Both the position numbers and the translations under genes were made by a program. DNA of 64,000 nt from Pisaster brevispinus (Eukaryota > Echinodermata > Asteroidea > Forcipulatida > Asteriidae), in contig JAMKCF010000008.1 of the NCBI GenBank assembly GCA_023634235.1, positions 19,869,000 through 19,932,999 of the forward strand. The letters run 5' to 3'. A model generated the notes under the pieces. The model saw only the letters and a program-made list of their open reading frames with translations. It made no database searches and had not been told where the DNA came from. Position 1 is the first letter of the stretch, and every line of letters starts with the position of its first letter. Below are positions 10,610 through 22,005 of the stretch, piece after piece.

Positions 10610-13050
10610 TCTTCATTTTTTTGTCAACCCCCCAACCCCCCACCTCTGGGTTAAAGTAAATGACAACAAAAATACTGAGAGGGAGAGAGTGTTAAAAATT
10701 GTAAGAAGGCTGGAAGAAAAGTGGAGGTGGGAAAATCAAACGACTCCTTCAAGATCTAATAGGGACAATTGTTACATGAGTTTCAAGATAGGGTCACAGA
10801 TTTGTTTCTTCTTCTCAATGTCATGCTGATTTCTAAACAAATTTATGAAGAAAGATATTCCAAAAGTCACATTTGAAGGTTTAAGCTAAATACAGTGTTT
10901 ACTTGCTAAGACGCTAGGCATAAAGCGGTCATGTTAGCGAGATGACAGCGAATAAGAACTGCATCTCTGGATGCGACATTCACGAACGGACACCAACCCT
11001 AAAAAAAAACCTGAGAAACGAAGTAACCCCAAATAAGCCATATTTATTTAGCAAATCAGTAAAAAAAAAAAAAAAAAAAATTGGAAAGAAGTTAAAATCA
11101 ACTGATGGTAGGTAGGCCCTATGGGTGTAATTTTTTACCATAAAAAGGTAAGGACAGATAGGGCGTGGGGATTTTTTGGGGAAGGTAATTGAATCTGGGG
11201 GTCATTGGACCAAACTGTCTTCAAAGTATTTCGTGTTTTGTCTCAAATGAAAGGAAATTTATTTTTACAACCTTTGAAATTTATGTTCATTTTTGTCACA
11301 CTACCATCTTGTGCATCTTACGCAAATATGTCTTGTCTGTACGCAAGACCTGCATGGTACCGTTTCTCAGATTCAAATGTTTTTGGAGCAAAAATGTCCA
11401 AACCATATTACCTTGAAGGGAATCCTTTCTCACAGTAAATAATACTGTCAACAGCTGTTGTACTTCTCACCCAGTAATTTTGTATGTCCACTTTCTAAAC
11501 ATATTTTTTGTATAGTATTTACCAATCTGTTACCCTACCTTTAAACTATTTTAACAAATTAATTGTAAAAAAAAACAAAAAAGAAGAAGAAAAAGAAAGA
11601 AAAAAAAAAACCCCGAAAACAAACTCTTGCCCAAAGTTGAACGTTTATAACTTGCTCAGCTTTCGGGTAAACTGTATGCTAGTTCACGATGAAATAAGGT
11701 GAATTGGAGAAATAAAACATGGCTAACACTCGCAATTGAATCGATGTTTTGACTTCATGTACAACTCTACAAATTACCAATTTTGCACAATAAAGGCTTT
11801 CTATTAATTTTAAGGGTAATGCAGATGTAAAAACTTTGTTTTCTAATTTGTTCATGATGTAGGGTGATTTCGAGCTCTCAAATTTTCCTGCAGTCAAAAT
11901 AAATTTCCATAATAAATGCCACAATTTTTTTACAAATCGAAAATCACTCTCCTAGTTTTGTTTTATTTCAAACGTTTTGGGAACATAAACCTTTAGGTGT
12001 ATAAAACACATTGATTGCCGTTAGTCTTTAGATCACCAGGTAAGGTTACACAGTTTTTTAAAAACCTGAATCAGAATTGACCTGGATCCGTTGGGTCTGA
12101 CCCATGTCCGGATCAGAATTGACCTGGAATATTTAAAATGATCCATGAATGGCCGTGGTCGTGCAATGAAAGACCTCGTCTTCGGTTTGGTCCTTCATCG
12201 CAGGGCCATGGCCCTATGGGTTTTAAACGCCCGGTTCAGACTTCGCTGCCACTCTTTTCACCTAAACAAAATAACAACTTAACGATCGATTGATTTACAA
12301 TGTTGTGACGTAAGCGTTTATTCGTGATTGACATGTTCTTCCAGAGTGGGCGTGTTTTATTTCCCCCAAAAATGTTCAGGAAGATTGTCAAATTCCACTA
12401 GACCGTATTGGACACTGATGATCTGGATTAATGTTTTTGTATTTTAACGTTGAGGGCGTAGTTGGCAAGGCTTGCCCAAAACTTTGTACATGCATTAAGA
12501 GAATTGCAACATAAAGGGACCAGTTCTTTGGTCATGTGGTCGCTGGACGTATTTTTTTCGGTTCAAATTGCAAGACAACCTAATGGTCAGACTATTCTGG
12601 CACCTTATATGTTCGCCCATGCGTTATTGTACACACAAATGGCTTCTGATCGCAAGTTGTCACAACTCTCTCAACGTAGGGTTCTGAGCTCGCCCACTTA
12701 CAGCCTGGACATCTAACGTCGCACTTTGATGCTCTTGAATAAGGCTATATAACCAGCCTTGAGCGACTGACAGGATCCTGCCAGATGTACCTTTGACCTT
12801 GCATCCTATTCTCACTGATGGAGATTAGTAGTCTAAACACACGTGTACACGCATTACATTATACACACGCAGCAGCAGACGATCGGTAGTACAGTTTACT
12901 GCAGATATAAACGAAAAACTACGTCTCTTCGGAGCCGACCATTCATCATACAGATACTGAAAGCTTACGTCACTGCAAGTTTATCAACTGAAACAACTGG
13001 GCCTGTACGGCAGTGCCTGTCTTTATCGTTGCGGTTAAAGTTAGGGGACC
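10610..13050. other. Spacer between the divergent ZNFX1 copies, first part
   Basis: No convincing gene. It holds an A19 run near 11062-11080. A dispersed repeat at about 10870-11540 resembles 50495-50890 (shared TTAGCGAG.TGACAGCG, ACGGACACCA.CCCT and CAGATTCAAATGTTTTTGG). A GGATCAGAATTGACCTGG repeat lies near 12.1 kb. Non-coding first exons and promoters of both ZNFX1 copies should lie in the 10.6-23.1 kb spacer, but they cannot be placed from sequence alone. Confidence 0.5.
12746..12752 (+). promoter_or_regulatory. Possible TATA box (TATATAA) in the ZNFX1 spacer
   Basis: GGCTATATAACCAGCC is a good TATA context, and the 30 bases downstream are GC-richer than the surroundings. It faces copy B, over 10 kb away, so it could only serve a long first intron. 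In an AT-rich region such a match is expected by chance, so it is listed as a candidate only. Confidence 0.15.
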
Positions 13051-13051
13051 A

Positions 13052-13199
13052 GGGGCCGATTTCACAAAGAGCTAAGATTGGTCTTAACTGCCAATTGATC
13101 TCAATTGCTATAAACAAAGTGTGATGTCACAATATAAATCACTATGGTAATACTGACAACTCATCTTAAGATGAATCTTATCTCTTTGTGAATTCGGTT
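13052..13199. mobile_element. Foldback MITE with CCGATTTCACAAAGAG termini
   Basis: The left end GGGGCCGATTTCACAAAGAG faces an imperfect complement at the right end (CTCTTTGTGAATTCGG). The interior includes GTGATGTCAC and paired TCTTAAG words. It belongs to the same family as the elements at 0.97 kb and 33.14 kb. It encodes nothing. Confidence 0.65.
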
Positions 13200-14233
13200 T
13201 CATGTCTTGCCCACTCAGGGTTATAAACCAAATAAAAAAAAATAAAAAAATGTATGCTGCACTTTAGAATTTAAAGACCAATCGGTATGTTATACATTTT
13301 GAAATAGAAATTGCGACAAACACTTGTTTCAGCTGCCTTCTAAAATGTGCTTTTCTTTCACTTTCATATATTTTACGCCTTAGTAATGTGAATGAAATAC
13401 AACTAGTTAGTTGTGACTGACATTAATATTGAACAATTTTGGAGAATTTTTTGTTCGGCCCAATGTACATATTTCGCGGTGACGTAGTTACACTGTCATA
13501 TTAGGTACTTTTGAAATCCTTATGATTTAAAGTAGACTTCAACCATTCAGCAAATGTATACTCAAACTCCCAACCACTTTGGATCTGGAGCTCAAATTTA
13601 ATAATAAAAAAAAATAATAATAATAATAAATAAATAAATAAATAAAATAAAAAATAAATAAATAAATAAATAAATAATAAATAAATAAATAAATAATTTA
13701 TTAGATAAATAAATAAATTAATAAATTGTTAAATAATGTTTTAAATAATGTTTTAAATCAGTTTGCATTGGGTCAAGAACCACAAATATGCCTGTACCAA
13801 TGACCACTAAATATTCTGACGTAGTGACTTCCCCCGAGTCCTTTGGAGGAGAGGGGCGGTTCGATTCATCTTGCTGAAAGATAAGATACATCTACTCCAA
13901 TGGTGTTACTCAACTCTTAGTTTCTTTAATTTTAACGGAAATTACCCCCCCCCCCCAACGGCACACCAATGGAAGCTCACTCTGTCACCAGCTATACGGT
14001 ACAGTAAATACTTCGGCTACATAAACTACAAAACGAAGTAAAACCCAATGTACTCTTTCCACCTCCAATACTACTTTTCATCAACTCGATCATTACACTA
14101 TAAAGCTTGATGTAAGGTAAAAATACGCCTTGGCAATGCAACAAATCACGTTTGATTACTGGAGACAACAACTGTACTACCACACAGACAGTAGCGGTAT
14201 AGACTCTATTGCAACGAAATATACCTACATAGG
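13200..14233. repeat. AT-rich stretch with (AATA)n microsatellite
   Basis: About 13600-13740 is a run of AATA and AAT repeats, and a C10 run lies near 13.95 kb. The remainder is AT-rich with no gene visible. Confidence 0.7.
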
Positions 14234-14393
14234 GCAAGTTCGGGTGGGCGACTAGAGTGACTATAGACTGTGTGACGTAGCTCTCGAGTTGACTAGATCG
14301 ACCATGTCTCAGTGCATTGTCGATCTAGTCAATCTCCTGTGCTCTATGGTTTCTGGTAAGTCTTGTCACTCTAGTCGCCCACCCGAACTTGCT
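14233..14393. mobile_element. Short MITE with perfect 28-bp terminal inverted repeats
   Basis: A 28-bp terminus beginning GCAAGTTCGGGTGGGCGACT at 14234 is exactly complementary to the end at 14365-14392. An inner inverted pair (GACTAGATCGAC and GTCGATCTAGTC) makes the whole element nearly one foldback. The pentamer CATAG flanks both sides (14228-14232 and 14394-14398), a likely target-site duplication. A longer relative lies at 56.05-56.46 kb. Confidence 0.8.
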
Positions 14394-14399
14394 CATAGT

Positions 14400-15701
14400 G
14401 AACCACCGTCATTACTGTTTACATGGTTGCTATTTGTGTGTACAACGCATGTGGTACAAATGTAGGTCGCCATTGTCTTCACAGAGAAACCTTGACGTAT
14501 ACTAAGATTGTTTAATTCAATAAAATATAATACCCAATGATGAAGTAGGAGACTCGCCGAAAGATTCCCTGAATATAAAATTCTCCCAGCAGACAATTAA
14601 AATACAATGGTAGAGATTTAAAATGAAGTTGTAAACAGTAACAGGCACTTTCTATAAGTGCAACGTTGTAAAGCCCAACCCGTCTCCATATATTGTTCGC
14701 AGGCCATAATCACACCCACAAGTAGTTCAAACGCCAGTAGGCAAAGAATACAACAATGCATGATTAGTGTATACATTATACATGATTGATTTTACGAGAA
14801 CCCTATTTTGAGAACTTGTGAAATACTGATGTAACTTAATTATATTGTAGATCTACAGATATAGTTTATAAAATAGTTATCAAAATACTGCTTCAATTCG
14901 GCGTAGGGTTACAAACGGTGGTGATAGGTACCTACGGAAGCACATTAACGGTACACGCAACTTTAAAGGTGAAATTCATATTGAAAATACTAAGGGAAAC
15001 CCAACTCCCTACATTGCGGCAACCATGAAATAAAGTAAAGATCCGGTTTACTAGGCGGCTGGGCGCACTTCCGTTTTCCCTGCCTTTGCATTCTGGCAAA
15101 GCTTGATTGGTTCAAGATACAATACCGCAGTTAAAGGTAGGGATACAAATTTGTTTTTGTAAACTAAAATTAGACACCAAATTAATAATAGAGATATCAA
15201 GGTCACAGGCGAAAGTTTTAGTTGAATACAGCTGTGTCTATTTGTTGAGAAAACAGTTTAAAAACTGTAATGTAATTCCATATAAAAATGTCAAATTCAT
15301 CCTCGTTGATCAAGTGGTACTAAACGCGTCTTTGGCAGCAGCATTCACAAACGAATCACCAAAAGGAACCCTTGGAGAATCAAGATTCCAGTCAACATAT
15401 TTTGATTAGAGTTCTAACCAACCTAATTTTCGCAGGATGATTACCAACATGACCACCTTAAGTAGAAGACCCTACCTTTAATTCACTACATGGTGAAAAA
15501 CCCTTAGAAAACTCACGGAAGGAGAAACAAACAATTTCCCGCCACCTCTTTATGACATAAATAAGTAGCTTCAATTAAAACTGTATAGGTTACAAGCATA
15601 CAAGGCCTATTGTTAGTTCTCAAAGACTGCATAAAAAGGGGGAAAATAGGCATGCAATTTGCCTTTTGGAAGAACAAATTAACTCATCTGCAATAAGACC
15701 T
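14400..15701. other. Spacer, no gene seen
   Basis: Only AT-rich sequence without extended coding signal is visible. The stretch near 15.13-15.30 kb begins TTAAAGGTAGGG and may be a fragment of the dispersed family also seen at 10.9 kb and 19.84 kb. Confidence 0.45.
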
Positions 15702-15702
15702 G

Positions 15703-15840
15703 GGGTCGATTTCACAAAACCCTTCCTAACTTAGGACTAGTCCTAGGCAATGCTAGGAGATAGGACTAGTCCTAAGTTAAGACCAGTTACTGGTCCTAAC
15801 TTCAGATAAGACTAGTCTTATCTCTTTGTGAAATCGACCC
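15703..15840. mobile_element. Foldback MITE with GGGTCGATTTCACAAA termini
   Basis: GGGTCGATTTCACAAA at the left is matched by TTTGTGAAATCGACCC at the right, flanked by CTG on both sides. The inside is made of repeated GGACTAGTCCTA palindromes (TAGGACTAGTCCTAAG appears more than once), so the whole 138 bp folds back. It resembles short elements I associate with echinoderm genomes (from memory). Confidence 0.75.
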
Positions 15841-15841
15841 C

Positions 15842-17860
15842 TGGCACTGGCAGGAGCTATTGCGGATAAACCACAGTGTCAGAGTTGTTTTGATCTCGAC
15901 CTCGGTCGATGGTTGATAATGAGGCTGATGTATTGTAAATACATCAAATTCACCTCATTCATATTCATGGCATGGCAGATCAGCCAGATGCCCCGACTTC
16001 TCACGATCAGCAGGCAGCCAATCATAACTAAGATGGCGGTCCTCGGACACGACGAATTGGAATGTTATTTTTTGTAAAAGTTGTTTTCTTCCCATTTCAA
16101 AACATCACATCTGGACGAGTTCGTCATTTTGGTGAGCCTTGTCATGTATAACCTTTTAGACATGTAAAGATGGTGGGCTATTATGACGACTTCGATAAAA
16201 CCGATGTTAAAAGAGAGCCAAAACATCCCAAGAAGGTGGGCTAACTTACCCTCCAACACGGTGCACTTAGATCTCAGTAGTTGACACACCAGGATTGTTT
16301 TACTCCCCGCGATCCCACTGAAAACCCACCTCTGTACCTTTGAAATTAACCCGCGTATGCCGCCGATTTCACACTCTCGACGTCTGTCATGTCAGGTGGA
16401 TTGCTATGACATCAACCTTTGGCACTCTTTTTTAAAATTTCTCATCCACGGGAATTAGAACAAAAACGGGGTATGCAGCTAATTTCCCACTCGACATCTG
16501 TTATGCAGTATGGTTGGTTGCTTCGACCTCAACCGGAAATCTGTGCTGATTTCTCATCTGTGGGAATTCCCCTTCTAAATCGCAACGGCTGGCGGTTGGC
16601 GTTTTTTTTTCCCAGGAAGAACGTGGGCAATTAACATAAATGTGCGTAGTATAAACTTTACATTTCCCCTTGCACATGCGTACTTGGACGTTGAGTGCTA
16701 TGTGAAAGTACATGTACATGTATAAAATTATGTGCTGTACATGTACATGTACATGTACATACACATGCACATGTGAAAGTACATGTGAAAGTACATGTAC
16801 ATGTACTGTACATTGTGTACAAAAAATGCGTCGCGGCTTGCTGAGTCTTGATTGCCCGATAAAATATTTTGGGATAGGGTTGGGAAGGGGAGGGAGGGCA
16901 AGTAAGAAAATAATGATTTTTTGTTGGACTGGGATCATCACAATTAAGGCTGAATGGCCATTCCTAATTCCATTTATGTATTCAGGAGACAACCACCCCC
17001 ACCCCTTCCATTCGATCTTATTCCGAAGTGCAAAATTCTGATGATTATATTTGTATTTACTTATTTGTGGATTTATTTATTTATTCAATATTTTTTTATT
17101 TATTCAATTAATTTTGATTTTTGTAGGGATGGCCGAAACCCACAATAAAAACACATACCTACTCTTGCCGTTTTATCACGCGAACGGGTTACGTTGTGAT
17201 CAAATCGGCGAACTGACGCGCGTTCCTATGCACGGTCAGCCATTTGCATGTAGAGCCTCAAATTGTGGACAACACTAAAACAGAAGCATCATGTAACTCT
17301 GTGTTGTCACGGTAATATAATGACACTTTCATCCAGACATGTACATAAGTACAATATAAATGAAGCATGAAGTTGAGACTCTGTATGCAAATGGCGGATC
17401 CGTGCAAAGAGCGAATCGTGCTCAATGGGGCACAGTGTACTCTTTATTATGTCTTCGTTGTGTGCTTAGAATCTCAGCAATTCTTTAGGGTAGTGTTGTC
17501 TTAAATGTGTTCCCTTCAAACTTTGCGAATTATGCATGGTTCAATTTCAAACGTGTATGTGCACACGCGGCGTATATCAATATCTAAAAACTGCACTCAA
17601 GAACCAATGTTGCGTATATAGTCCATAGGCGACTATAATAAATAATCCATCTTTAATGTTGAGGTTTTGTTTTGTTTTGTTTTGATATAACTGGTTAGAA
17701 ACAAGCTCATTCTACATCAGGCATCAGGTGCTGAAATGTGCTGTAGCTTGTGTAACTTGTGTGACGGAGATGAACTTATCCTGTTTAGTTAACTTACTAT
17801 TTGTTAACTTACTATAAAAGACGCCTAATTTGTAACATCTTTAAAAAGGAATGCTTGTTT
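15842..17860. other. Spacer with a CATGTA microsatellite, no gene seen
   Basis: A run of ATGTAC/CATGTA words occupies about 16708-16815; it is self-complementary and includes two GTGAAAGTACATGT units. At 17.40-17.50 kb lies a fragment (TCGTGCTCAAT...CTCAGCAATTCTTTAGGGTAGT) also present at 57.19-57.27 kb. No gene is supported. Confidence 0.5.
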
Positions 17861-17869
17861 TGCCGAGAA

Positions 17870-18255
17870 AAGTTACCGCAACGGCGATAGTTGACGTACT
17901 CCGAAATCACAGGACCGAGGTTTAAATCATGGTGTCGTAGTATGGTATTTTTGTTTATGGTAAAAAGAGTAATGTTCTCAAATAAACAAAACAAAATTTA
18001 TTTTTTTTTTTTTTGCACCAGGAGGACAGTCAGCGCATCTGGGTACGATGAGTACTTCGTGGTGCTAAGTCCAAAACCCCGTTCGAATCGCAGCATGTTT
18101 TATGATTATTTTTTGTTATTATTACTTTTATTAAACTGTAAATTATTGTAAAATATTATTTATATCTTTTTATACAGGACCCTTTATGAGCTGACCAGTT
18201 ATCGCAACTGGTTAGTTTACGACTCTGAAAATTGCAAGATCCGGGTTCGAACACT
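17870..18255 (+). repeat. Three tRNA-like (SINE head) fragments in tandem
   Basis: Segments at about 17871-17930, 18020-18090 and 18197-18255 each end in a B-box-like word (GAGGTTTAAATC, CCCGTTCGAATC, CGGGTTCGAACA). The first and third also share an upstream pattern (GTTA.CGCAAC.GG...AGTT.ACG). None forms a complete cloverleaf. They look like decayed heads of a tRNA-derived SINE. Confidence 0.45.
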
Positions 18256-19830
18256 AGCGGGTTGGTGCTTTTTTAATATTTCTTTTAAAGGTTAAGAATT
18301 ATTTATATCTAAAATAAAGAACATTTTTTATCGCAAGTTTTTCGTCTGACGTATCAAATCAAAATGTTTTGCATCATCGCAGTTGTCTGATTACAGGGAA
18401 ATCGAAACACACATACATACAAAATGTAATAGTGAGTCACCTTGTGTATGGTGTGAAACATTTACAGACCTTGCAATTCACAGCCTTCCCACTAGATATA
18501 ATAACAACTGTTTTTCAAATCAATGTTTAGTTAATAACACCCAATAAAATAATCCCACAACCAACTACAGCTTAAAGGGGGTACTCATTACTTTTCAATG
18601 ATCACACAATTTAACTGAACCTAAAAAAATTCTTCTAATTTGGTGGTCACGACCTTGCAAATTGGGGGGGGGGTGCATGTTTAGTCAAGGATTCTAAGGC
18701 TTGTTCATCGGACTAAATAATCAGTGATTTAAACACCAAACGATGATTTTGTTGAAGTCTTCAATTATTGCTTTGGAAGCCTTGTCTGGGAATTGATTCC
18801 TTTTGAGGACTGGTACTGATGGTATAATTATGACCAGTTTGCAATAAGCGAGCTACTAGTGTATAATACATACAATGTCATTAAATACTTATTCTGTTCT
18901 TTGACTTTAAAAGACATGGGTACTATTGCGACACACCCTGGCAATGGTTCAGTCAGCACAACTAAATTCAAGGTGCACCACACTAAAATAGTAAGAAAAT
19001 CATCCGCCAAGAATTTGCTGGGAATCGATTCGATTTGACGGGCTTGGCTTTTAGGAACTGTTGGAAAATGCTCAAATAGTGTGCCCTACTTAATGTTCAA
19101 CCTAGGGCATTTTGGGTACGCTGTCCAGGGAAAAACGGTCCCTTTTTTCCTCACAATTGATGTATTTGCTTAAAATTGCGTGCTGCATGAAATAACTTCA
19201 TCGATGAGAATTGATTCTCGTAAGCTCATAAACAAGCCTCATCTGTGATTAAAAAAAACCAGACTGTTCACGCACTGGCAGGAGTGTGTGGCATTCATTG
19301 ACAGGGTTCATCTTTAACCCACAAATCATGCTTTACACAGTAACACGTTTTTTTGTTTTTTTTAAATTATTATTATAAAAAAACAACATTATGATAGGCC
19401 TACCCGCGGATGGATATGGCTGGAACCAAAAGTGAGTTGCCGTATCGAAGTCAGGTTTTGATACTAGTCTACATTCACATCAATGGCTTCGTACTAGTCA
19501 TGATGTGTCAGCATGACTACTGAGATCCAATAACACTGTATTTGAGGGTAAGTACGACGGGATAGTTCATTCCAAAGCATTATATTAAGAGAATTGCTAC
19601 AACTTGCGATTAGTAGCCGTTTACGGTAAAAAAAATATATATATATAAAACAACAACAACAACAACAAACAACTGGATGTACAGTGTTGTAGATAACAAA
19701 CACATATATATGTGTTCGTAACTTATGTTTTAATCTTTTTTGAACTATGCAACAGGTTTCACTTGCTACAAAAGGGCACTGTTGAAAATAATGTCATCGT
19801 TACTCTTTTAAATGAAAGGCCCAGGGCTCA
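18256..19830. other. Spacer, no gene seen
   Basis: AT-rich sequence with a G9 run near 18.66 kb and an (AAC)n run near 19.65 kb. No coding region or RNA gene is supported. Confidence 0.45.
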
Positions 19831-19834
19831 CTGA

Positions 19835-20030
19835 CAGTAACGTTTCTCAGATTTAAGTTTGGGGGATAAAAACTGATATTTTTTTTCACAACCACATTAC
19901 TTCGAAATGAAAATTATTCTCAAAATTTGTTATGTTTTTGAAAGCTGCTTGCTGTACTTCTAACCAAGTAAGTTAGTATTGCCATTAATTTTAAAAGTAA
20001 TTACCAAACGTAAAAAGACCCTTTAAACCA
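19835..20030. repeat. Dispersed repeat fragment (GTTTCTCAGATTTAAG...CTTCTAACCAAGTAAG)
   Basis: The order of words (GTTTCTCAGATT, ACCACATTACTTCGAAATG, GTACTTCTAACCAAGTAAG, AGTAATTACCAA, then AAAGACCCTTTAAA) resembles fragments at 11.36-11.53 kb and 50.72-50.88 kb and a repeat family I associate with echinoderms (from memory). It encodes nothing. Confidence 0.45.
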
Positions 20031-20034
20031 TGGT

Positions 20035-21518
20035 TTTTAGGTTTTCTCCTTGTTTTCGCGTTTCCGTCGCGAACAAAGGATGTGACGGTCAGCATCTGAT
20101 TTTTGCCTAACTATAATGACTTGGTGACTTCAAAGACGGAGTTATATCATGTGTGTACCGTTTAGTACATTTTATGAAGGCAATGTAATGAAAACATTTA
20201 TATTTGTAGAATTACATGTAATCTTTGACATTTTTTTTCCAAGCTAGTTTGCAGATGTGTTTTACTTGTCTCTTGTGGATCTTAGAGTCTTTATTTTTTA
20301 GAAACATAATTGTAGAGCCAGTTGTAGGCATGTGCTTTGACCAAGTGTTTCTAACTCATAGCCTATATTTTGTTGCACACCTCACATGTTAGTGTACCTG
20401 TAACTTTTGGTTTTCAACTAACCACAATGTTGTAAAAAACATTTAATACAAGTGCAAACACCCTTTGAAAGGGTGCATACTTATTGTTCGTTTAAATTAA
20501 TTTGGCATATTATTGCGTAACTTGTTTATGTCAGTTGGACATTTTTGCTTTGCAACTATACTTTTGGGTCTACAGTTTGGTTAGACAAATTTTAAACTTG
20601 TATTTATATTTTATAAATATGTTTGTATGCAGACTGGTTTAGCAGAGGTCAATGATTTAGGCCTCATATTGTATTTTGACAAGTCATGTTTTTGAGCGTG
20701 CACTGCTAATTTTTATTCCAACAATGTCTTTGCCAGATTATATTTTGAATTTTAAATAGTGCGTTAGCAAAAAATATAATCAGTGCCGTTGCAGATTTTG
20801 TATGTGAAGAAGATGAAGATTTGAGCCATTTCGCATGTCAACGTGTATAGTGGATAGCTTTGAAGCTACACTGAATAACAGATTCACTGCCATTTTGTGA
20901 AAAGCCTGTTATAAAAAGAGTTAATAAGTTACATTCACCTGACCCTAGTAGCCTACCTTTTCGCATTCAGTTGAGGTGGCAGACACTAATTTTTGAAGAG
21001 TCTGAGCCAATAGTATTTGAGCAAGTTTCAGTTGGAGCAGCTGTTTTTTAAATGTAGAGGTGGCAGGAGGTGTTTTTGTTTCTCCTTCTGTGAGTGTTTA
21101 AAGTGGTAGCCACCATGCAGTTGGGCCTCAGTATTTTTAGTTTTAGAAGTCTCCCTTGTATTTAGGAACTGTAAATAATTGCATGTAGGTGTCTTGGCAG
21201 TGGTGGTGACCATTGGTGGGCACAATTTTTTTTTTTTTAATATCTTGGGACAGTGGCAAAATGCCATTACTTAATTTGTAGAACTTAACAGAGAAGTCCC
21301 ACATAACCGGTTCCAGCTCAAGCCGAAAAAATATACATAATGGTGTTTAGAGACTGGATGTTTTTCCGCATGATCAGTTATGCAGGCCTACTCTTTATAA
21401 TTGTATAATTGTTCGACCTTCTGAATATTGAAACTTATTGTCATTCAAATTTTGTCTGTTGTATGTTGCTGGGAAAATATTACGTGCCGTTTAAAATGTT
21501 GTTTGTGTGGGTGTGTGT
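20035..21518. other. Spacer, no gene seen
   Basis: AT-rich, with only short open frames that show no family signature. Confidence 0.4.
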
Positions 21519-21682
21519 GCCCTTACACATGCCAACTTACGGGGTACTTTTAACAATGGAACAATGGACCCCACAAGGCAATTTCAATAGGAACAATAGG
21601 GCCCCACAAGGGAATTCTTTAGAAAAGGGAACAATAGAACAACAATAGCAGTACCCCACAAACCGGATCCGTAAGGTTGGGT
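21519..21682. mobile_element. 165-bp repeat, copy 1 (near-identical copy at 41.6 kb)
   Basis: The unit starts GCCCTTACACATGCCAACTT and ends GATCCGTAAGGTTGGG. Its ends are imperfectly complementary (CCAACTTACGGGGTAC against GTACCCC...CCGTAAGGTTGG). The interior has repeated GGAACAAT and CCCCACAAGG words. It sits inside a GT microsatellite. Copy 2 at 41617-41780 differs at only one or two bases by eye. Confidence 0.8.
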
Positions 21683-21685
21683 GTG

Positions 21686-22005
21686 CGTGTGTGTGGGTGT
21701 AAGTGTATTTACTTTTCGATCTCTATAGGTTCACTGTTGTGAATGTGCGGGTTTATATCCTTACTTGTCAAAGTTTGGTTCATTGAGTTAGTTGAGATAC
21801 ACTTGTATTGGTTTTTGAACCACTCGGGTGGCCCGTGTGGCTGTGCTGTGTTATCTCGGTACTGCTATTTCAGTATTTGTACTGTGTGATATATTCTGGT
21901 AAGACTAAATTAGTTACAGGATATCAGTTTATATAATTAGAGACGTCTCCGTGTGGATGTTGATTGTGTGGTGTTTTGGTGAATGATCGTCCTGCTTTTA
22001 CATAG
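21686..22005. other. Spacer, no gene seen
   Basis: Begins with GT-rich microsatellite sequence and continues as unremarkable AT-rich DNA. Confidence 0.4.

Larger units (their letters stand above)
180..10610 (-). repeat. Left arm of a head-to-head inverted duplication (carries ZNFX1 copy A)
   Basis: Read on the minus strand, this arm aligns by eye with 23140-33800 on the plus strand. The alignment covers the coding exons and also the 5' intron sequence (a shared GGCAGGTAGTCTCTC at about 10.47 kb and 23.33 kb), the 3' flank with its poly(A) region, and about 2.5 kb beyond. The innermost convincing match is near 10.61 kb and the outermost near 0.15-0.2 kb, so the outer edge is close to or beyond the window start. 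Coding parts match much better than non-coding parts, which argues for an old duplication and against assembly redundancy. Confidence 0.85.

Noticed and set aside
10620..10660. C-rich tract near the inner edge of the left arm as the duplication breakpoint
   Set aside because: The match with the right arm fades gradually here, and no clean junction or repeat at the breakpoint can be defined by eye.
16501..17041. Overlapping open frames on both strands over the CATGTA repeat
   Set aside because: They exist because a self-complementary six-base repeat has no stops in several frames; the translations are low-complexity and match no family.
17051..17278. Open frame ending MAETHNK...NCGQH
   Set aside because: It is preceded by an acceptor-like TTTTTGTAG and could be an exon, but no family is recognised and no partner exon is found.
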